From CCMP332 sp040218795 (GTDB lineage Bacteria; Bacteroidota; Bacteroidia; Cytophagales; CCMP332), in assembly GCA_040218795.1 (NCBI GenBank), contig JAVJQT010000007.1, positions 124,001 to 188,000 on the forward strand: DNA of 64,000 nucleotides, given 5' to 3'. Made by a program: the position numbers and the translations under genes. The notes below the pieces were generated by a model. That model was not told the DNA's origin, did no database searches, and saw nothing but the letters and a program-made list of their open reading frames with translations. Within the stretch, counting starts at the first letter, position 1. Each line of letters starts with the position of its first letter. Of the stretch, positions 27,512 through 34,939 are shown piece after piece.

Positions 27512-28049
27512 AACACTTCTTTTAATTATTTTTATAAGCCTGATAGCAACCTTGAAGCCTTCCTTAGCATGTCACTGTGAAGAACTTGACAGTGCTGGAG
27601 TAATGACACTTTACCAAGAATCAAAGTATGTTATTGAAGGTCAATATTTCATGACTTTGTCAAAAAATAAAGAGGTGGAAAAGGTAATGTCTCATGAAGG
27701 AGTAGGAACTGAAATACTTTACAAGATTACAAGGAGTCACAAAGGTTTGGACACCTCGAAGGTTGCCGCTCTAGTGCAGATGAGCGGAGATTGCTCTACT
27801 AACTTTAAAAGAGGTAAGAAGTATTTAATTTTTGGTGATGATGTTCGGTTTTTAGAGATGAAAGGTAGTCAAATTCCTCTTGCTCCACCATTTAAAACTC
27901 AAGGAGTAGTTTCAATTGAAGTCGCTAAAAAAGAATTGGAATATTGGAATGAGAAATCAAAAGAATATCAAATAATTTTTACCAATTCATGTCTATCATG
28001 GGATTTGTCATCTCCGTATGGGCAGTTTATCAAAAGCATTATTAAATGA
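27507..28049 (+). CDS. Secreted protein, NTR/TIMP-like domain (tentative)
   Basis: A 180-residue exported protein; the TTG at 27507 is the only start that preserves the signal peptide (MKTLLLIIFISLIATLKPSLA). The mature N-terminus is CHC, followed by VIEGQYF and later SGDCSTNFKRGKKYLIFG and ITNSC.. segments. A CxC at the processed end with these later Cys positions is the layout of NTR/TIMP-like domains found in many secreted bacterial proteins. Function is unknown. The start codon lies inside a hairpin repeat. Confidence 0.65.
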   Translation: MKTLLLIIFISLIATLKPSLACHCEELDSAGVMTLYQESKYVIEGQYFMTLSKNKEVEKVMSHEGVGTEILYKITRSHKGLDTSKVAALVQMSGDCSTNFKRGKKYLIFGDDVRFLEMKGSQIPLAPPFKTQGVVSIEVAKKELEYWNEKSKEYQIIFTNSCLSWDLSSPYGQFIKSIIK

Positions 28050-28062
28050 TCCAGTATTCTTA

Positions 28063-28094
28063 TTCAAAACAAACACCCTTCTATTTGATTTGAA
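28063..28094. repeat. Hairpin repeat HR, copy 4
   Basis: Arms TTCAAAACAAA and TTTGATTTGAA, loop CACCCTTCTA: ten of eleven positions pair, with one A-A mismatch. With one more flanking base it is identical over 33 nt to copy 6 (29767-29798). It lies between the NTR-like gene and the next membrane-protein gene, and is followed after 15 nt or so by a small TCGC/GCGA hairpin. Confidence 0.8.
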
Positions 28095-28158
28095 GTGAAC
28101 ATCTTTTAGTCGCTTGCAAGAAGGCGAGATTTGTTAAGTTTGTTGTAAATAGTTGAGC

Positions 28159-28680
28159 ATGGAAAAAAAGTACTTTGATAGAAAAGAAATTAAAAAATTT
28201 ATTAGTTCTAAGCTGAAGAATGGTACATCAAAAACAGATTTATTAAGACAGCTTGATGCTGAGTATTATGAAAAAGACTTAATTATTAAAATACTTGCAT
28301 CAACTCCTCGAATAGAATTAAGAAAACGCTACTCTATTCCCAACTTGTTGTTTGGAATTATCGGAATTCTATTGATTCTGTTTAGAATATTTTCACATGG
28401 GTTTTCAATTGTAGGAGGTGGATTAATTCTTCTCTCATTAATACTTACAATTATGATTTTCAATTATGAAGCTTATGCCTACAGATTATTAGCTGGAGTA
28501 ACATTAATAACTACTTTTCAATCAATCAGCAAATTCAATGGTGATAATCTACTTTATGTTGACTTATTTTTAGGAGTTAGTGTAATAGCATTGGCACTTT
28601 TTTTAGGGCATAAATTATTTTCAAACTTTGGTTTTTTGGGTCCAAAGAAAGACAACAATGGAGATGTTATTTTAGGATAA
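28159..28680 (+). CDS. Four-helix membrane protein, unknown function
   Basis: A 173-residue protein. An in-frame TTG at 28153 exists but the ATG at 28159 is the more likely start. The N-terminal about 55 residues are basic and helical (KEIKKFISSKLKNGTSKTDLLRQL), followed by about four transmembrane helices between 58 and 155 and a polar tail. No family was recognised; the N-terminal helix-turn-like segment could contact a partner. Part of the small-gene run. Confidence 0.7.
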   Translation: MEKKYFDRKEIKKFISSKLKNGTSKTDLLRQLDAEYYEKDLIIKILASTPRIELRKRYSIPNLLFGIIGILLILFRIFSHGFSIVGGGLILLSLILTIMIFNYEAYAYRLLAGVTLITTFQSISKFNGDNLLYVDLFLGVSVIALALFLGHKLFSNFGFLGPKKDNNGDVILG

Positions 28681-28686
28681 TATTTT

Positions 28687-28718
28687 TTCAAAACTAGTTA
28701 TGGGTAATTTGATTTGAA
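28687..28718. repeat. Hairpin repeat HR, copy 5
   Basis: Arms TTCAAAACTAG and TTTGATTTGAA around a 10-nt loop (TTATGGGTAA), with the same total length of 32 and the same A-A mismatch position as copies 4 and 6. It starts 6 nt after the stop of the preceding gene, and its 3' arm contains the TTG start codon (28714) of the FHA gene. Confidence 0.65.
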
Positions 28719-29262
28719 ATTGCATGTAGGAAATAGCGAACAATGTGATATCCAGATTTCTGGTAAATACATTAATGAGCAACACGCCATTCTGCACATT
28801 TATGATGACATTGTTTCAATTGAGGATTTAAATTCAACCCATGGTACATTCATTAATGGTAAAAAGATCAAAAATCCCCAATTTCTTAATAGTAAAGACA
28901 GAGTAAAACTTGGTCCACTCGTTTTTAATTGGCAGGATTACTTAATTCACAATACTTATAATGAGGTCAGTACTCTCTACTTTGTTGATTTATTCTCCCC
29001 ATTTGGTTCAATCTCGTGGAGTGATTACAAGATTGTATTGTTGATTAGTTTGGGGCTTGGAGCTATTTATCCTTTGGCAGTTCCAATTGTACTCAGGATT
29101 CTTGAAACAAAGATTCAAAGAATCTTCAGGCATTATGAAAACCTAAGCAAAATTGACCTAATTCAATTCCTTGAAATTAGCTATTGGGTAGTAGGAATTA
29201 CAATGATTTACGTTTTTCTCAACCTTACTCAAAAGTATTTTAAGGGCTACTTTGGAAAATAA
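28714..29262 (+). CDS. FHA-domain membrane protein
   Basis: A 182-residue protein with a TTG start at 28714. Residues 1-75 form a forkhead-associated domain (VGNSEQCDIQISGKYINEQHAILH, then DLNSTHGTFINGKKI). FHA domains bind phosphothreonine. The usual Arg of the GR motif is Asn here and the Ser of SxxH is Asn, so binding may be weak or changed. Two hydrophobic helices follow (about 107-128 and 151-172). By inference it is a membrane-tethered adaptor; no kinase gene is nearby. Confidence 0.85.
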   Translation: MKLHVGNSEQCDIQISGKYINEQHAILHIYDDIVSIEDLNSTHGTFINGKKIKNPQFLNSKDRVKLGPLVFNWQDYLIHNTYNEVSTLYFVDLFSPFGSISWSDYKIVLLISLGLGAIYPLAVPIVLRILETKIQRIFRHYENLSKIDLIQFLEISYWVVGITMIYVFLNLTQKYFKGYFGK

Positions 29263-29273
29263 ACAAGCATCCA

Positions 29274-29792
29274 ATGAATTTTGTATTGAATCTAAAGCAT
29301 TGGCAGGTATTTACACTCTTTGTAATCCTATCACTTCCAACAATGATAGAATTTGAAGATGTATTTTATTCATATCTCATATCAACAGTATTCTGGTGTG
29401 TTTTTGTGATCTATTACTTGATGCTTGGACTTGAATTAAGCAAAGTTGCTACTGCACAGCTTAAAGGCAATATCACATTGTTTATTATCAATTCTGTGAT
29501 TATTATAACCGCTACACTTAGCTTACTACTGTTCTTCAATGGTCACTTTTCTGGAAAAGGATTTTTAGGCTTAATTGTAATGATCTACTTATTCTATGCT
29601 TTCTTTCAATTCTTTACTTACCCTGTCAAAACATTAAAGTCGATTGAACAGGACTCTCTTGCTAGTTTTAGTCAATATTTTCTTTCCTTGATGCAAGTGA
29701 TATTCTTGCCTATTGGGATTTGGTGGTTGCAGCCTAGGATTAATAAAGTCAGTGAGAGTTATCCAATTCAAAACAAACACCCTTCTATTTGA
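29274..29792 (+). CDS. Multi-span membrane protein, unknown function
   Basis: A 172-residue protein with about five hydrophobic helices (roughly 10-25, 33-52, 64-88, 93-115 and 132-152). It begins 11 bp after the FHA gene and is probably co-translated or co-transcribed with it, so the two products may work together in the membrane. No family was recognised. Confidence 0.7.
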   Translation: MNFVLNLKHWQVFTLFVILSLPTMIEFEDVFYSYLISTVFWCVFVIYYLMLGLELSKVATAQLKGNITLFIINSVIIITATLSLLLFFNGHFSGKGFLGLIVMIYLFYAFFQFFTYPVKTLKSIEQDSLASFSQYFLSLMQVIFLPIGIWWLQPRINKVSESYPIQNKHPSI

Positions 29793-29798
29793 TTTGAA
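29767..29798. repeat. Hairpin repeat HR, copy 6
   Basis: Identical to copy 4: arms TTCAAAACAAA and TTTGATTTGAA around CACCCTTCTA. It overlaps the last codons of the membrane-protein gene, so its 5' arm is partly coding. It is the last clear copy; the following 280 bp contain another structured element but no gene that I can support. Confidence 0.8.
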
Positions 29799-29869
29799 TT
29801 GTACAATTATTTACTCAAGGTTTTAATCATTGCGTAATGCATCTTCGATATTTCTGTATTGTCTTCCGG

Positions 29870-29967
29870 TTTCTCAGTGTAACGCTTGTCATGAAGGGCT
29901 TGAAAAGCTCCTTCCAGGAAGAAACTACTAACCGAAATACAGAGACTCTTCGTTTCACTCAGAGAAA
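29870..29967. repeat. Nested inverted repeat (REP-like structured element)
   Basis: Outer arms TTTCTCAGTGTAACG (29870-29884) and CGTTTCACTCAGAGAAA (29951-29967) pair imperfectly. Inside is a strong hairpin at 29893-29914: GAAGG with CCTTC and GCTT with AAGC around a GAA loop. The end of the element resembles the tract at 11691-11705. An 80-codon open frame across it (29837-30079) lacks coding character. Confidence 0.5.
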
Positions 29968-30075
29968 GGAACAAAATTCAATTTATTGTTTAATATTTTA
30001 TCCTCCTAAACTATTAAGCAACTTACTCTTTATTCATTTTTTGCAATATCAGTTTTTTGATCCCGTTTATGGGAT

Positions 30076-30726
30076 ATGAATATTTTGAAGTACATCTCAA
30101 TTATTTTCCTATTATTTTTTGTCAACTGTAAGAAAGAGGAAAATTCTATTTCACCACAGACAAATGAACCTGTTTTTGCCATACCTACGAGCGAAGACAG
30201 TTATTGGATTTATGAGTGGTATTCTGTTTATGATGATAGCATTGAAATTAAACGAAATGAAGTTGATACTATTAATATAATCGGAGATACAACTATTAGG
30301 GGACAGGTATATACTATCCTTGACTTCTCCTATTTTGGAAATACCTCAATTAAATACAGACGTGATTCTTCAGGATATTTAATTAACCAAAATGGAATTG
30401 TTGAATTTGAGTATTTATTAAGTGACGATACATTAAATACCGGTTTTGAGGATTTTGTTGGGTATTGGTATACTAAAATGTCAGCTGATACTTCTACAAT
30501 TGAATTAACATCCGGAAATTATAATTGCATTGAATTAGAAAAATTCTTCTATGATCCAAGTATTACACCATTTACAACTTGCGGACAAGAATACTACAAG
30601 ACATCTAAATTTTATTGTTCTGGAATTGGAGAAGTGTTAGAAAAAACGGGTTATTATTATAACCTTAAAAACTGTGAACTCAATTTAGAAAGAAGACTGA
30701 TTGAATATAATATCACTGAAAATTGA
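30076..30726 (+). CDS. Lipoprotein of unknown function
   Basis: A 216-residue protein with a lipobox (MNILKYISIIFLLFFVNC, Cys18) followed by an acidic mature part: YWIYEWYSVYDDS, a mid-region of beta strands and a C-terminal CSGIGEVLEKTGYY segment. The DSYWIYEWY start and GIGEV ending occur in many short Bacteroidota lipoproteins thought to form a beta-sandwich. Function is unknown. It follows the small-gene run after 283 bp that hold only structured repeat DNA. Confidence 0.75.
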   Translation: MNILKYISIIFLLFFVNCKKEENSISPQTNEPVFAIPTSEDSYWIYEWYSVYDDSIEIKRNEVDTINIIGDTTIRGQVYTILDFSYFGNTSIKYRRDSSGYLINQNGIVEFEYLLSDDTLNTGFEDFVGYWYTKMSADTSTIELTSGNYNCIELEKFFYDPSITPFTTCGQEYYKTSKFYCSGIGEVLEKTGYYYNLKNCELNLERRLIEYNITEN

Positions 30727-31018
30727 ATCGTGATTTTATTATTTAAAACTTAAATCACTTCATCACTAAATTTTTAAAGCTCTTTTTATACTTTTGCCAG
30801 CCCAATTTATAATGATTCGCAAATTGAAGTTTTTGCGAAGATAAGCTCAGGCGGCCCTTCTTCGTTTGTTAAACTTCGAGGGACGCTCGAAATTGGGATT
30901 TTTAAATTATTCACTGGTGGGTTTCGCTTGTCGAAACTTTAGTGAAGTCAAGTCCAAGTAGAATTGTAAAGTTGTAGTAATGACTATTGCTTGCAATTCG
31001 AAGCCTTGGCGAAGAATT

Positions 31019-31102
31019 GCCCAGGTGGCGGAATTGGTAGACGCGTTGGTCTCAAACACCAATGTCAGCAATGACGTGCCGGTTCGACTCCGGCCCTGGG
31101 TA
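31019..31102 (+). tRNA. tRNA-Leu (anticodon CAA)
   Basis: Cloverleaf read directly: acceptor GCCCAGG with CCTGGGT, D-arm GCGGAATTGGTAGACGC, anticodon stem TTGGT/ACCAA around loop CTCAAAC giving anticodon CAA (reads UUG), a long variable arm as in class II tRNAs, the T-arm GCCGG-TTCGACT-CCGGC, and discriminator A at 31102. CCA is not encoded. A terminator follows immediately. Confidence 0.96.
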
Positions 31103-31106
31103 CTGG

Positions 31107-31142
31107 AAACCTCTTTTAACTTTTGTTATTAGAGGTTTTTTT
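31107..31142 (+). terminator. Rho-independent terminator of tRNA-Leu
   Basis: AAACCTCT (31107-31114) pairs with AGAGGTTT (31131-31138); inside, TAAC pairs with GTTA around TTTT. The stem runs into seven T residues. It overlaps the apparent start of a long open frame, which supports placing the next gene's start at 31225. Confidence 0.85.
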
Positions 31143-31224
31143 ATGCCTTCTCCTTTTCCTAATAATACATTCTGTTTCCTATTTTGGTATGGAATTCGAG
31201 CTTAGATTTGTATTAGACTACAAC

Positions 31225-32136
31225 ATGAAGAGATTTATAACTATTTGTCTTGGGTTAATTATCTTAACCTTATACGGTTCCTGTCAAAAAAGCATCTCTT
31301 TATTTAATCATGTGCCAAAAGATTATTATACCCGTCATCATAGCTCTGAGATCAAGTCACAAAAAAGAGAACCAATACTTTGTCTAAAAAACAGTGAGGG
31401 GATCAAACCTGACAATACCCGCGATTTGATTTCAATTGACAATAATAGCATTGATAAAACTGCAGATTTAGACTTTAGCGTTTCAAAGAAAAATTTCGAA
31501 CCATTGCCAAATGCTTTTCTATGGGATAATTTCGATTTCTTATCTTATTCAAACAATACAGTAAACAACAATGAAGCTGAAGATTTCAAAAAGAAAAAAA
31601 AACGTTCAAGGCTTTTTGGACTCATCGCCGGGGCATTGGGAATATCGAGTGTGGTTTCGGTTTTTTTTGGATCTGCCTCATTGTTTTTAATTCTGGTAGG
31701 GGGATCAATTGCTTTTGCCATTGCAAGCAATAGGGTACACCCCCAAAAATCCCATAATAATGCAAAGGAGAATTTTGAAGAGGATTATCCGGAAAACGAA
31801 ACAATTATTGCAGAAGAATCGCTTAGCAAGGAAGAAAGACAAAACCTTGAAATCGAAAAATTGGGTTTTTTCAGCTTTTTGAGTGGCTTTTTCTCAATTT
31901 TTTTAACCTTACTGGCTTTTGGGCCTTATAACTCGGTTGTTTTAATTGCATTTATTCCATTTTTGGCTTTAATGTCATTTATTTTTGGTTTTTATAGCTT
32001 GTCGAAGCACAAAAAAAATCCTCGGAAATTCAGAGGAAAAGGATACGCATATGCGGGGATTGGCATAGGATCAGTTTATCTTTTGTTTGCACTCTTTATC
32101 TTCATTTTGATATTGAGTTTTTATTCAATCTATTAA
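31225..32136 (+). CDS. Lipoprotein/membrane protein with DUF4190-like C-terminus
   Basis: The ATG at 31225 gives a signal sequence with lipobox LYGSC. An upstream frame to 31123 runs into the tRNA terminator and was rejected. The 303-residue protein has a polar middle, a KKKKRSR basic patch, two adjacent helices (about 130-165), a Glu-rich linker, and a C-terminal pair of helices with SLSKHKKNPRKFRGKGYAYAGIGIG, which is the DUF4190 pattern. The role is unknown. Its stop overlaps the stop of the convergent monooxygenase gene by 4 bp. Confidence 0.75.
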   Translation: MKRFITICLGLIILTLYGSCQKSISLFNHVPKDYYTRHHSSEIKSQKREPILCLKNSEGIKPDNTRDLISIDNNSIDKTADLDFSVSKKNFEPLPNAFLWDNFDFLSYSNNTVNNNEAEDFKKKKKRSRLFGLIAGALGISSVVSVFFGSASLFLILVGGSIAFAIASNRVHPQKSHNNAKENFEEDYPENETIIAEESLSKEERQNLEIEKLGFFSFLSGFFSIFLTLLAFGPYNSVVLIAFIPFLALMSFIFGFYSLSKHKKNPRKFRGKGYAYAGIGIGSVYLLFALFIFILILSFYSIY

Positions 32137-32429
32137 TCGAGCTTCACTACAACCTCATTGGAATAGGCAATGGCTTTTTCTGAAAATAGAATTTTTGTTT
32201 TTGACCAAAGGTCCCGAAATAATTCTGAATTGCGATAATTTTGAAGGTCTTCATCTGCATCCCAGTGGCTATATGTACTGAATACGTTTTTTGACTCATG
32301 ATCCTGCCACAATTCCAAATGCCTGCATCCGGGGAAAGCTCTTATTTTTTCTTTTTTTGAATCAAAGAGTTTTAGAAAATTATCAAGCTCTTCAGGTTTG
32401 AAAGTCATGCGTACAATTCGTATTAACAT
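32133..32429 (-). CDS. Antibiotic biosynthesis monooxygenase (ABM/YgiN-like) domain protein
   Basis: A 98-residue single-domain protein: MLIRIVRMTFKPEELDNFL, AFPGCRHLELWQD, VFSTYSHWDADEDLQNYRNSELFRDLW. This is the ABM ferredoxin-like dimeric fold (COG1359), which covers quinol monooxygenases, haem-degrading enzymes and many uncharacterised proteins. The substrate cannot be inferred. No cluster partner is present. Confidence 0.88.
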   Translation of the reverse strand: MLIRIVRMTFKPEELDNFLKLFDSKKEKIRAFPGCRHLELWQDHESKNVFSTYSHWDADEDLQNYRNSELFRDLWSKTKILFSEKAIAYSNEVVVKLD

Positions 32430-32511
32430 GGATTGGATACTTATTTAGAATAATTTCTAATATTAGGACTCAAAGATAAATTGATAATGCAAAAGATCTT
32501 AATAGTGTGGA

Positions 32512-33048
32512 GTGAGGAGAGTGAAATTGTTAAATAAATTCAATTATTGTTTTGCATAATAAAAAGCCGTCATTACGAAATACGTACTAAAGTAAACAGG
32601 TTTCAAACTATATTAATGCAAAATCCAACCACTTTTATATGTTTGATTTTGAAAAACTTGATGTTTACAAAAAGGCTAAAAAATTTTATTCTGCAAATTT
32701 AAATCTTATTCGAGGTAACAACCTTGATCGTATCATCGAAAACCAATTAAGTCGCGCCGCTTTGAGTGTGGTTTTAAACCTTGTCGAGGGATCAGGTAGA
32801 TTTAGTAAAGCTGATAGAGCTCACTTTTATGTAATGTCAAGAAGTTCTTTGTTTGAATGTACCGCGGTCATTGACATCCTAAGAGATGAGAAAATGATCT
32901 CTATTGAATCTTACTCAAATTTGTATAATAAGTCCGAAGAGTTATCAAAAATTTTGTTTACAATGATCAGGAATCTTAAAATTAAAAAGTAGCAAAGCTT
33001 ATTATCTTGGCTATCACACTTCACATTCGACATTCTTTCTCTCCTCAC
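32512..33048. repeat. 10-bp inverted repeat flanking the four-helix-bundle gene
   Basis: GTGAGGAGAG at 32512-32521 is the exact reverse complement of CTCTCCTCAC at 33039-33048. Both sit in short GAG/CTC-rich tracts, one upstream and one downstream of the gene at 32639. Only the two 10-bp arms are meant; the interval between them is the gene and its flanks. Confidence 0.5.
32639..32992 (+). CDS. Four-helix bundle protein (S23 / 23S rRNA intervening-sequence type)
   Basis: A 117-residue protein: FDFEKLDVYKKAKKFY, then IENQLSRAALSVVLNLVEGSGRFSKADRAHFYVMSRSSLFECTAVIDIL. This is the TIGR02436/S23 family, a four-helix bundle originally found in spirochaete 23S rRNA intervening sequences and related in fold to Avd of diversity-generating retroelements. 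In Bacteroidota it is a common, patchily distributed single gene. Here it is free-standing, with no rRNA or reverse transcriptase nearby. Function is unknown. Confidence 0.92.
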   Translation: MFDFEKLDVYKKAKKFYSANLNLIRGNNLDRIIENQLSRAALSVVLNLVEGSGRFSKADRAHFYVMSRSSLFECTAVIDILRDEKMISIESYSNLYNKSEELSKILFTMIRNLKIKK

Positions 33049-33118
33049 ACTTCGTTCTCACACTCAATTAATGTGATTTTTGATTAATGCTAAGGCTTAA
33101 GAATTTTAGCAGGTTTTA

Positions 33119-33901
33119 TCAACTCTTTTCAAAAGTAATCCTCACCGGACTATCATAACGCAATCCAAATAATTGAGCTGCATTTCCCTCGCGTACGGCG
33201 ATTTCCAATAAATCCCGCTCATTGAATAAGGCTACAATATCTCCTTCTCCTACATCTCCGTAGTGATTATTAATCTGATGTAAGTGCTCTTTACTGAAAT
33301 TCAGGTCAAAGCCGGGTCCAACAAGTTTTTTCAAATCCTCAAATACCTTCCTTTTAATATTGGTGATTAGGTTTCCAAATCGATCGATGTAAATGACATG
33401 GCCAAAAATTCCGGATTTTGTAGCTTTTGGCTTTAACATCAATGATTTTTCATAATCCACCATGGCCTTACCCAAACTGCTCAAATCAGCTCCTTTGGCC
33501 AATTGACTTGCTGCTTTTGACAAAATATTTTTTTCGGGAAATGAGACGTCTGACTTATTGCTGAAAGGCAATTCCACAACCATATCGGGTGCTATTTCCG
33601 AAATTAGCGATAACAATCCATTGTTTGGCAATAGAAAATAATGCCCGTTTAATTTTGCAGCAATAAACTTCATTGTTTTTTGCTTATGGGAATTTAGAGC
33701 AACAATATGAACCGTTCCGGCCGGAAAGTTGTCATATACAGAGCCGAGGACATAGGAACCGTGGATCAGATCAAAGGCGGGAATGCTATGTGTGATGTCC
33801 ACTATAACAGCGCTTGGAAAATCGCTTAAGATCCTGGCTTTGAGGGCTGCAACGTAATGGTCTTTTAATCCAAAATCGGATGTAAATGTGATCATAGCCA
33901 T
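33119..33901 (-). CDS. SAM hydroxide adenosyltransferase (DUF62 / SAM hydrolase family)
   Basis: A 260-residue protein: ITFTSDFGLKDHYVAALKARIL, VDITHSIPAFDLIHGSYVL, NNGLLSLI, and the C-terminal IDRFGNLITNI with HYGDVGEGD. This is the S-adenosyl-L-methionine hydroxide adenosyltransferase family, related to fluorinase and chlorinase, which splits SAM to adenosine and methionine using water. It is divergent from phoH across about 80 bp. Confidence 0.92.
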   Translation of the reverse strand: MAMITFTSDFGLKDHYVAALKARILSDFPSAVIVDITHSIPAFDLIHGSYVLGSVYDNFPAGTVHIVALNSHKQKTMKFIAAKLNGHYFLLPNNGLLSLISEIAPDMVVELPFSNKSDVSFPEKNILSKAASQLAKGADLSSLGKAMVDYEKSLMLKPKATKSGIFGHVIYIDRFGNLITNIKRKVFEDLKKLVGPGFDLNFSKEHLHQINNHYGDVGEGDIVALFNERDLLEIAVREGNAAQLFGLRYDSPVRITFEKS

Positions 33902-33923
33902 ATAGCCAAAGAGGAATTTTGAT

Positions 33924-33931
33924 TATTTTTG
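33924..33931 (+). promoter_or_regulatory. Possible -7 promoter element before phoH
   Basis: TATTTTTG fits the Bacteroidota -7 consensus TAnnTTTG and lies 52 bp before the phoH start in the divergent intergenic region. No TTTG is seen at the expected -33 position, so support is weak. Confidence 0.3.
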
Positions 33932-33982
33932 TAATCGGCTAAAATTACACAAAATTAAATCATTGATTAAAGCAGATTTCAT

Positions 33983-34939
33983 TTGGTAGAAAAAATAATT
34001 ACGCTTGAAAATGTTTCCCTTCCCGATTTTCTCGGACTCGAAAATCAGAATATCAAAAGAGTTGCTGAGGCATTTCCAAAAAGCAAGGTGGTAAGTCGGG
34101 GCAATGAAATTAAAATTCAGGGTTCACCCCCGGAAATAATTAAGATCAATGATATTATCAATTCGCTGATACAGCATTATCATCAATACGGTAAAATCAC
34201 CGAAGACAGTATTCAGGATTATATAAGAAATGACATTGAGAAACTCGATAACCTGAAACACCTAAAAGAGGAAGTGTTGATTTATGGAACCAGGGGTGTT
34301 GTGATTAAACCCAAAACCAGAAATCAGGTCAATCTCGTAAAAAATGTAAAAGAAAATGACGTGGTATTTGCCCTTGGGCCTGCGGGAACGGGGAAAACCT
34401 ATATTTCCGTAGCGCTGGCGGTCAGGGCGCTGAAAAATAAGGAAATAAAGAAAATCATTATCACGAGGCCCGCCGTGGAAGCGGGGGAAAATCTCGGATT
34501 TCTGCCCGGCGATCTCAAGGAAAAAATTGATCCTTACCTAAGGCCCATTTACGATGCGCTCGATGATATGATACCGGCTGAAAAGCTACTTTATTATCAG
34601 GAACGAAGAATTATAGAAATTGCTCCTTTGGCCTATATGAGAGGAAGAACCCTTAACAATGCATTTGTATTATTGGATGAAGCTCAAAATACCACGCCCA
34701 TGCAAATGAAGATGTTTTTGACACGGATGGGCCCAAATTCAAAAATGATCATTAACGGTGACCAGTCTCAATTGGATCTTCCTAAAAACCAAAAATCGGG
34801 TTTAAAGGAGGCCTTGAATATTTTGGGTAAAACTGAAGGAATTGGTTTTGTGCACCTTGATGAAGAAGACGTCACGCGTCATAAATTAGTGAAATCCATT
34901 ATCAGAGCTTATGACAAGCAGAGTAAAAAAGAAGATTAG
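33983..34939 (+). CDS. phoH: PhoH family protein (ATP-binding, RNA-related)
   Basis: A 318-residue cytoplasmic P-loop protein with a TTG start. It has a short KH-like N-terminal region (VSRGNEIKIQG), Walker A GPAGTGKT at 132-139, ITRPAVEAGENLGFLPGDL, and Walker B FVLLDEAQN. PhoH proteins are superfamily 1-type ATPases linked to RNA metabolism; YbeZ works with YbeY in ribosome maturation. It is the first gene of a packed operon, and its end overlaps the next gene by 29 bp in another frame. Confidence 0.95.
   Translation: MVEKIITLENVSLPDFLGLENQNIKRVAEAFPKSKVVSRGNEIKIQGSPPEIIKINDIINSLIQHYHQYGKITEDSIQDYIRNDIEKLDNLKHLKEEVLIYGTRGVVIKPKTRNQVNLVKNVKENDVVFALGPAGTGKTYISVALAVRALKNKEIKKIIITRPAVEAGENLGFLPGDLKEKIDPYLRPIYDALDDMIPAEKLLYYQERRIIEIAPLAYMRGRTLNNAFVLLDEAQNTTPMQMKMFLTRMGPNSKMIINGDQSQLDLPKNQKSGLKEALNILGKTEGIGFVHLDEEDVTRHKLVKSIIRAYDKQSKKED

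Noticed and set aside
27474..29800. Integron attC sites
   Set aside because: The repeats form hairpins with an extrahelical base, but the conserved attC core motifs (RYYYAAC and GTTRRRY) and an integrase gene are not seen, so they are reported as an unnamed repeat family.
29837..30079. 80-codon open frame on the plus strand between the membrane gene and the lipoprotein gene
   Set aside because: It runs across a structured inverted-repeat element, has no coding character or recognisable domain, and ends over the start of the next gene.
31123..31224. Upstream extension of the DUF4190-like protein
   Set aside because: The extension starts inside the tRNA-Leu terminator hairpin; the ATG at 31225 gives a clean lipoprotein signal.
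32639..32992. Diversity-generating retroelement accessory gene avd
   Set aside because: The fold is related, but there is no reverse transcriptase, template repeat or variable repeat nearby.
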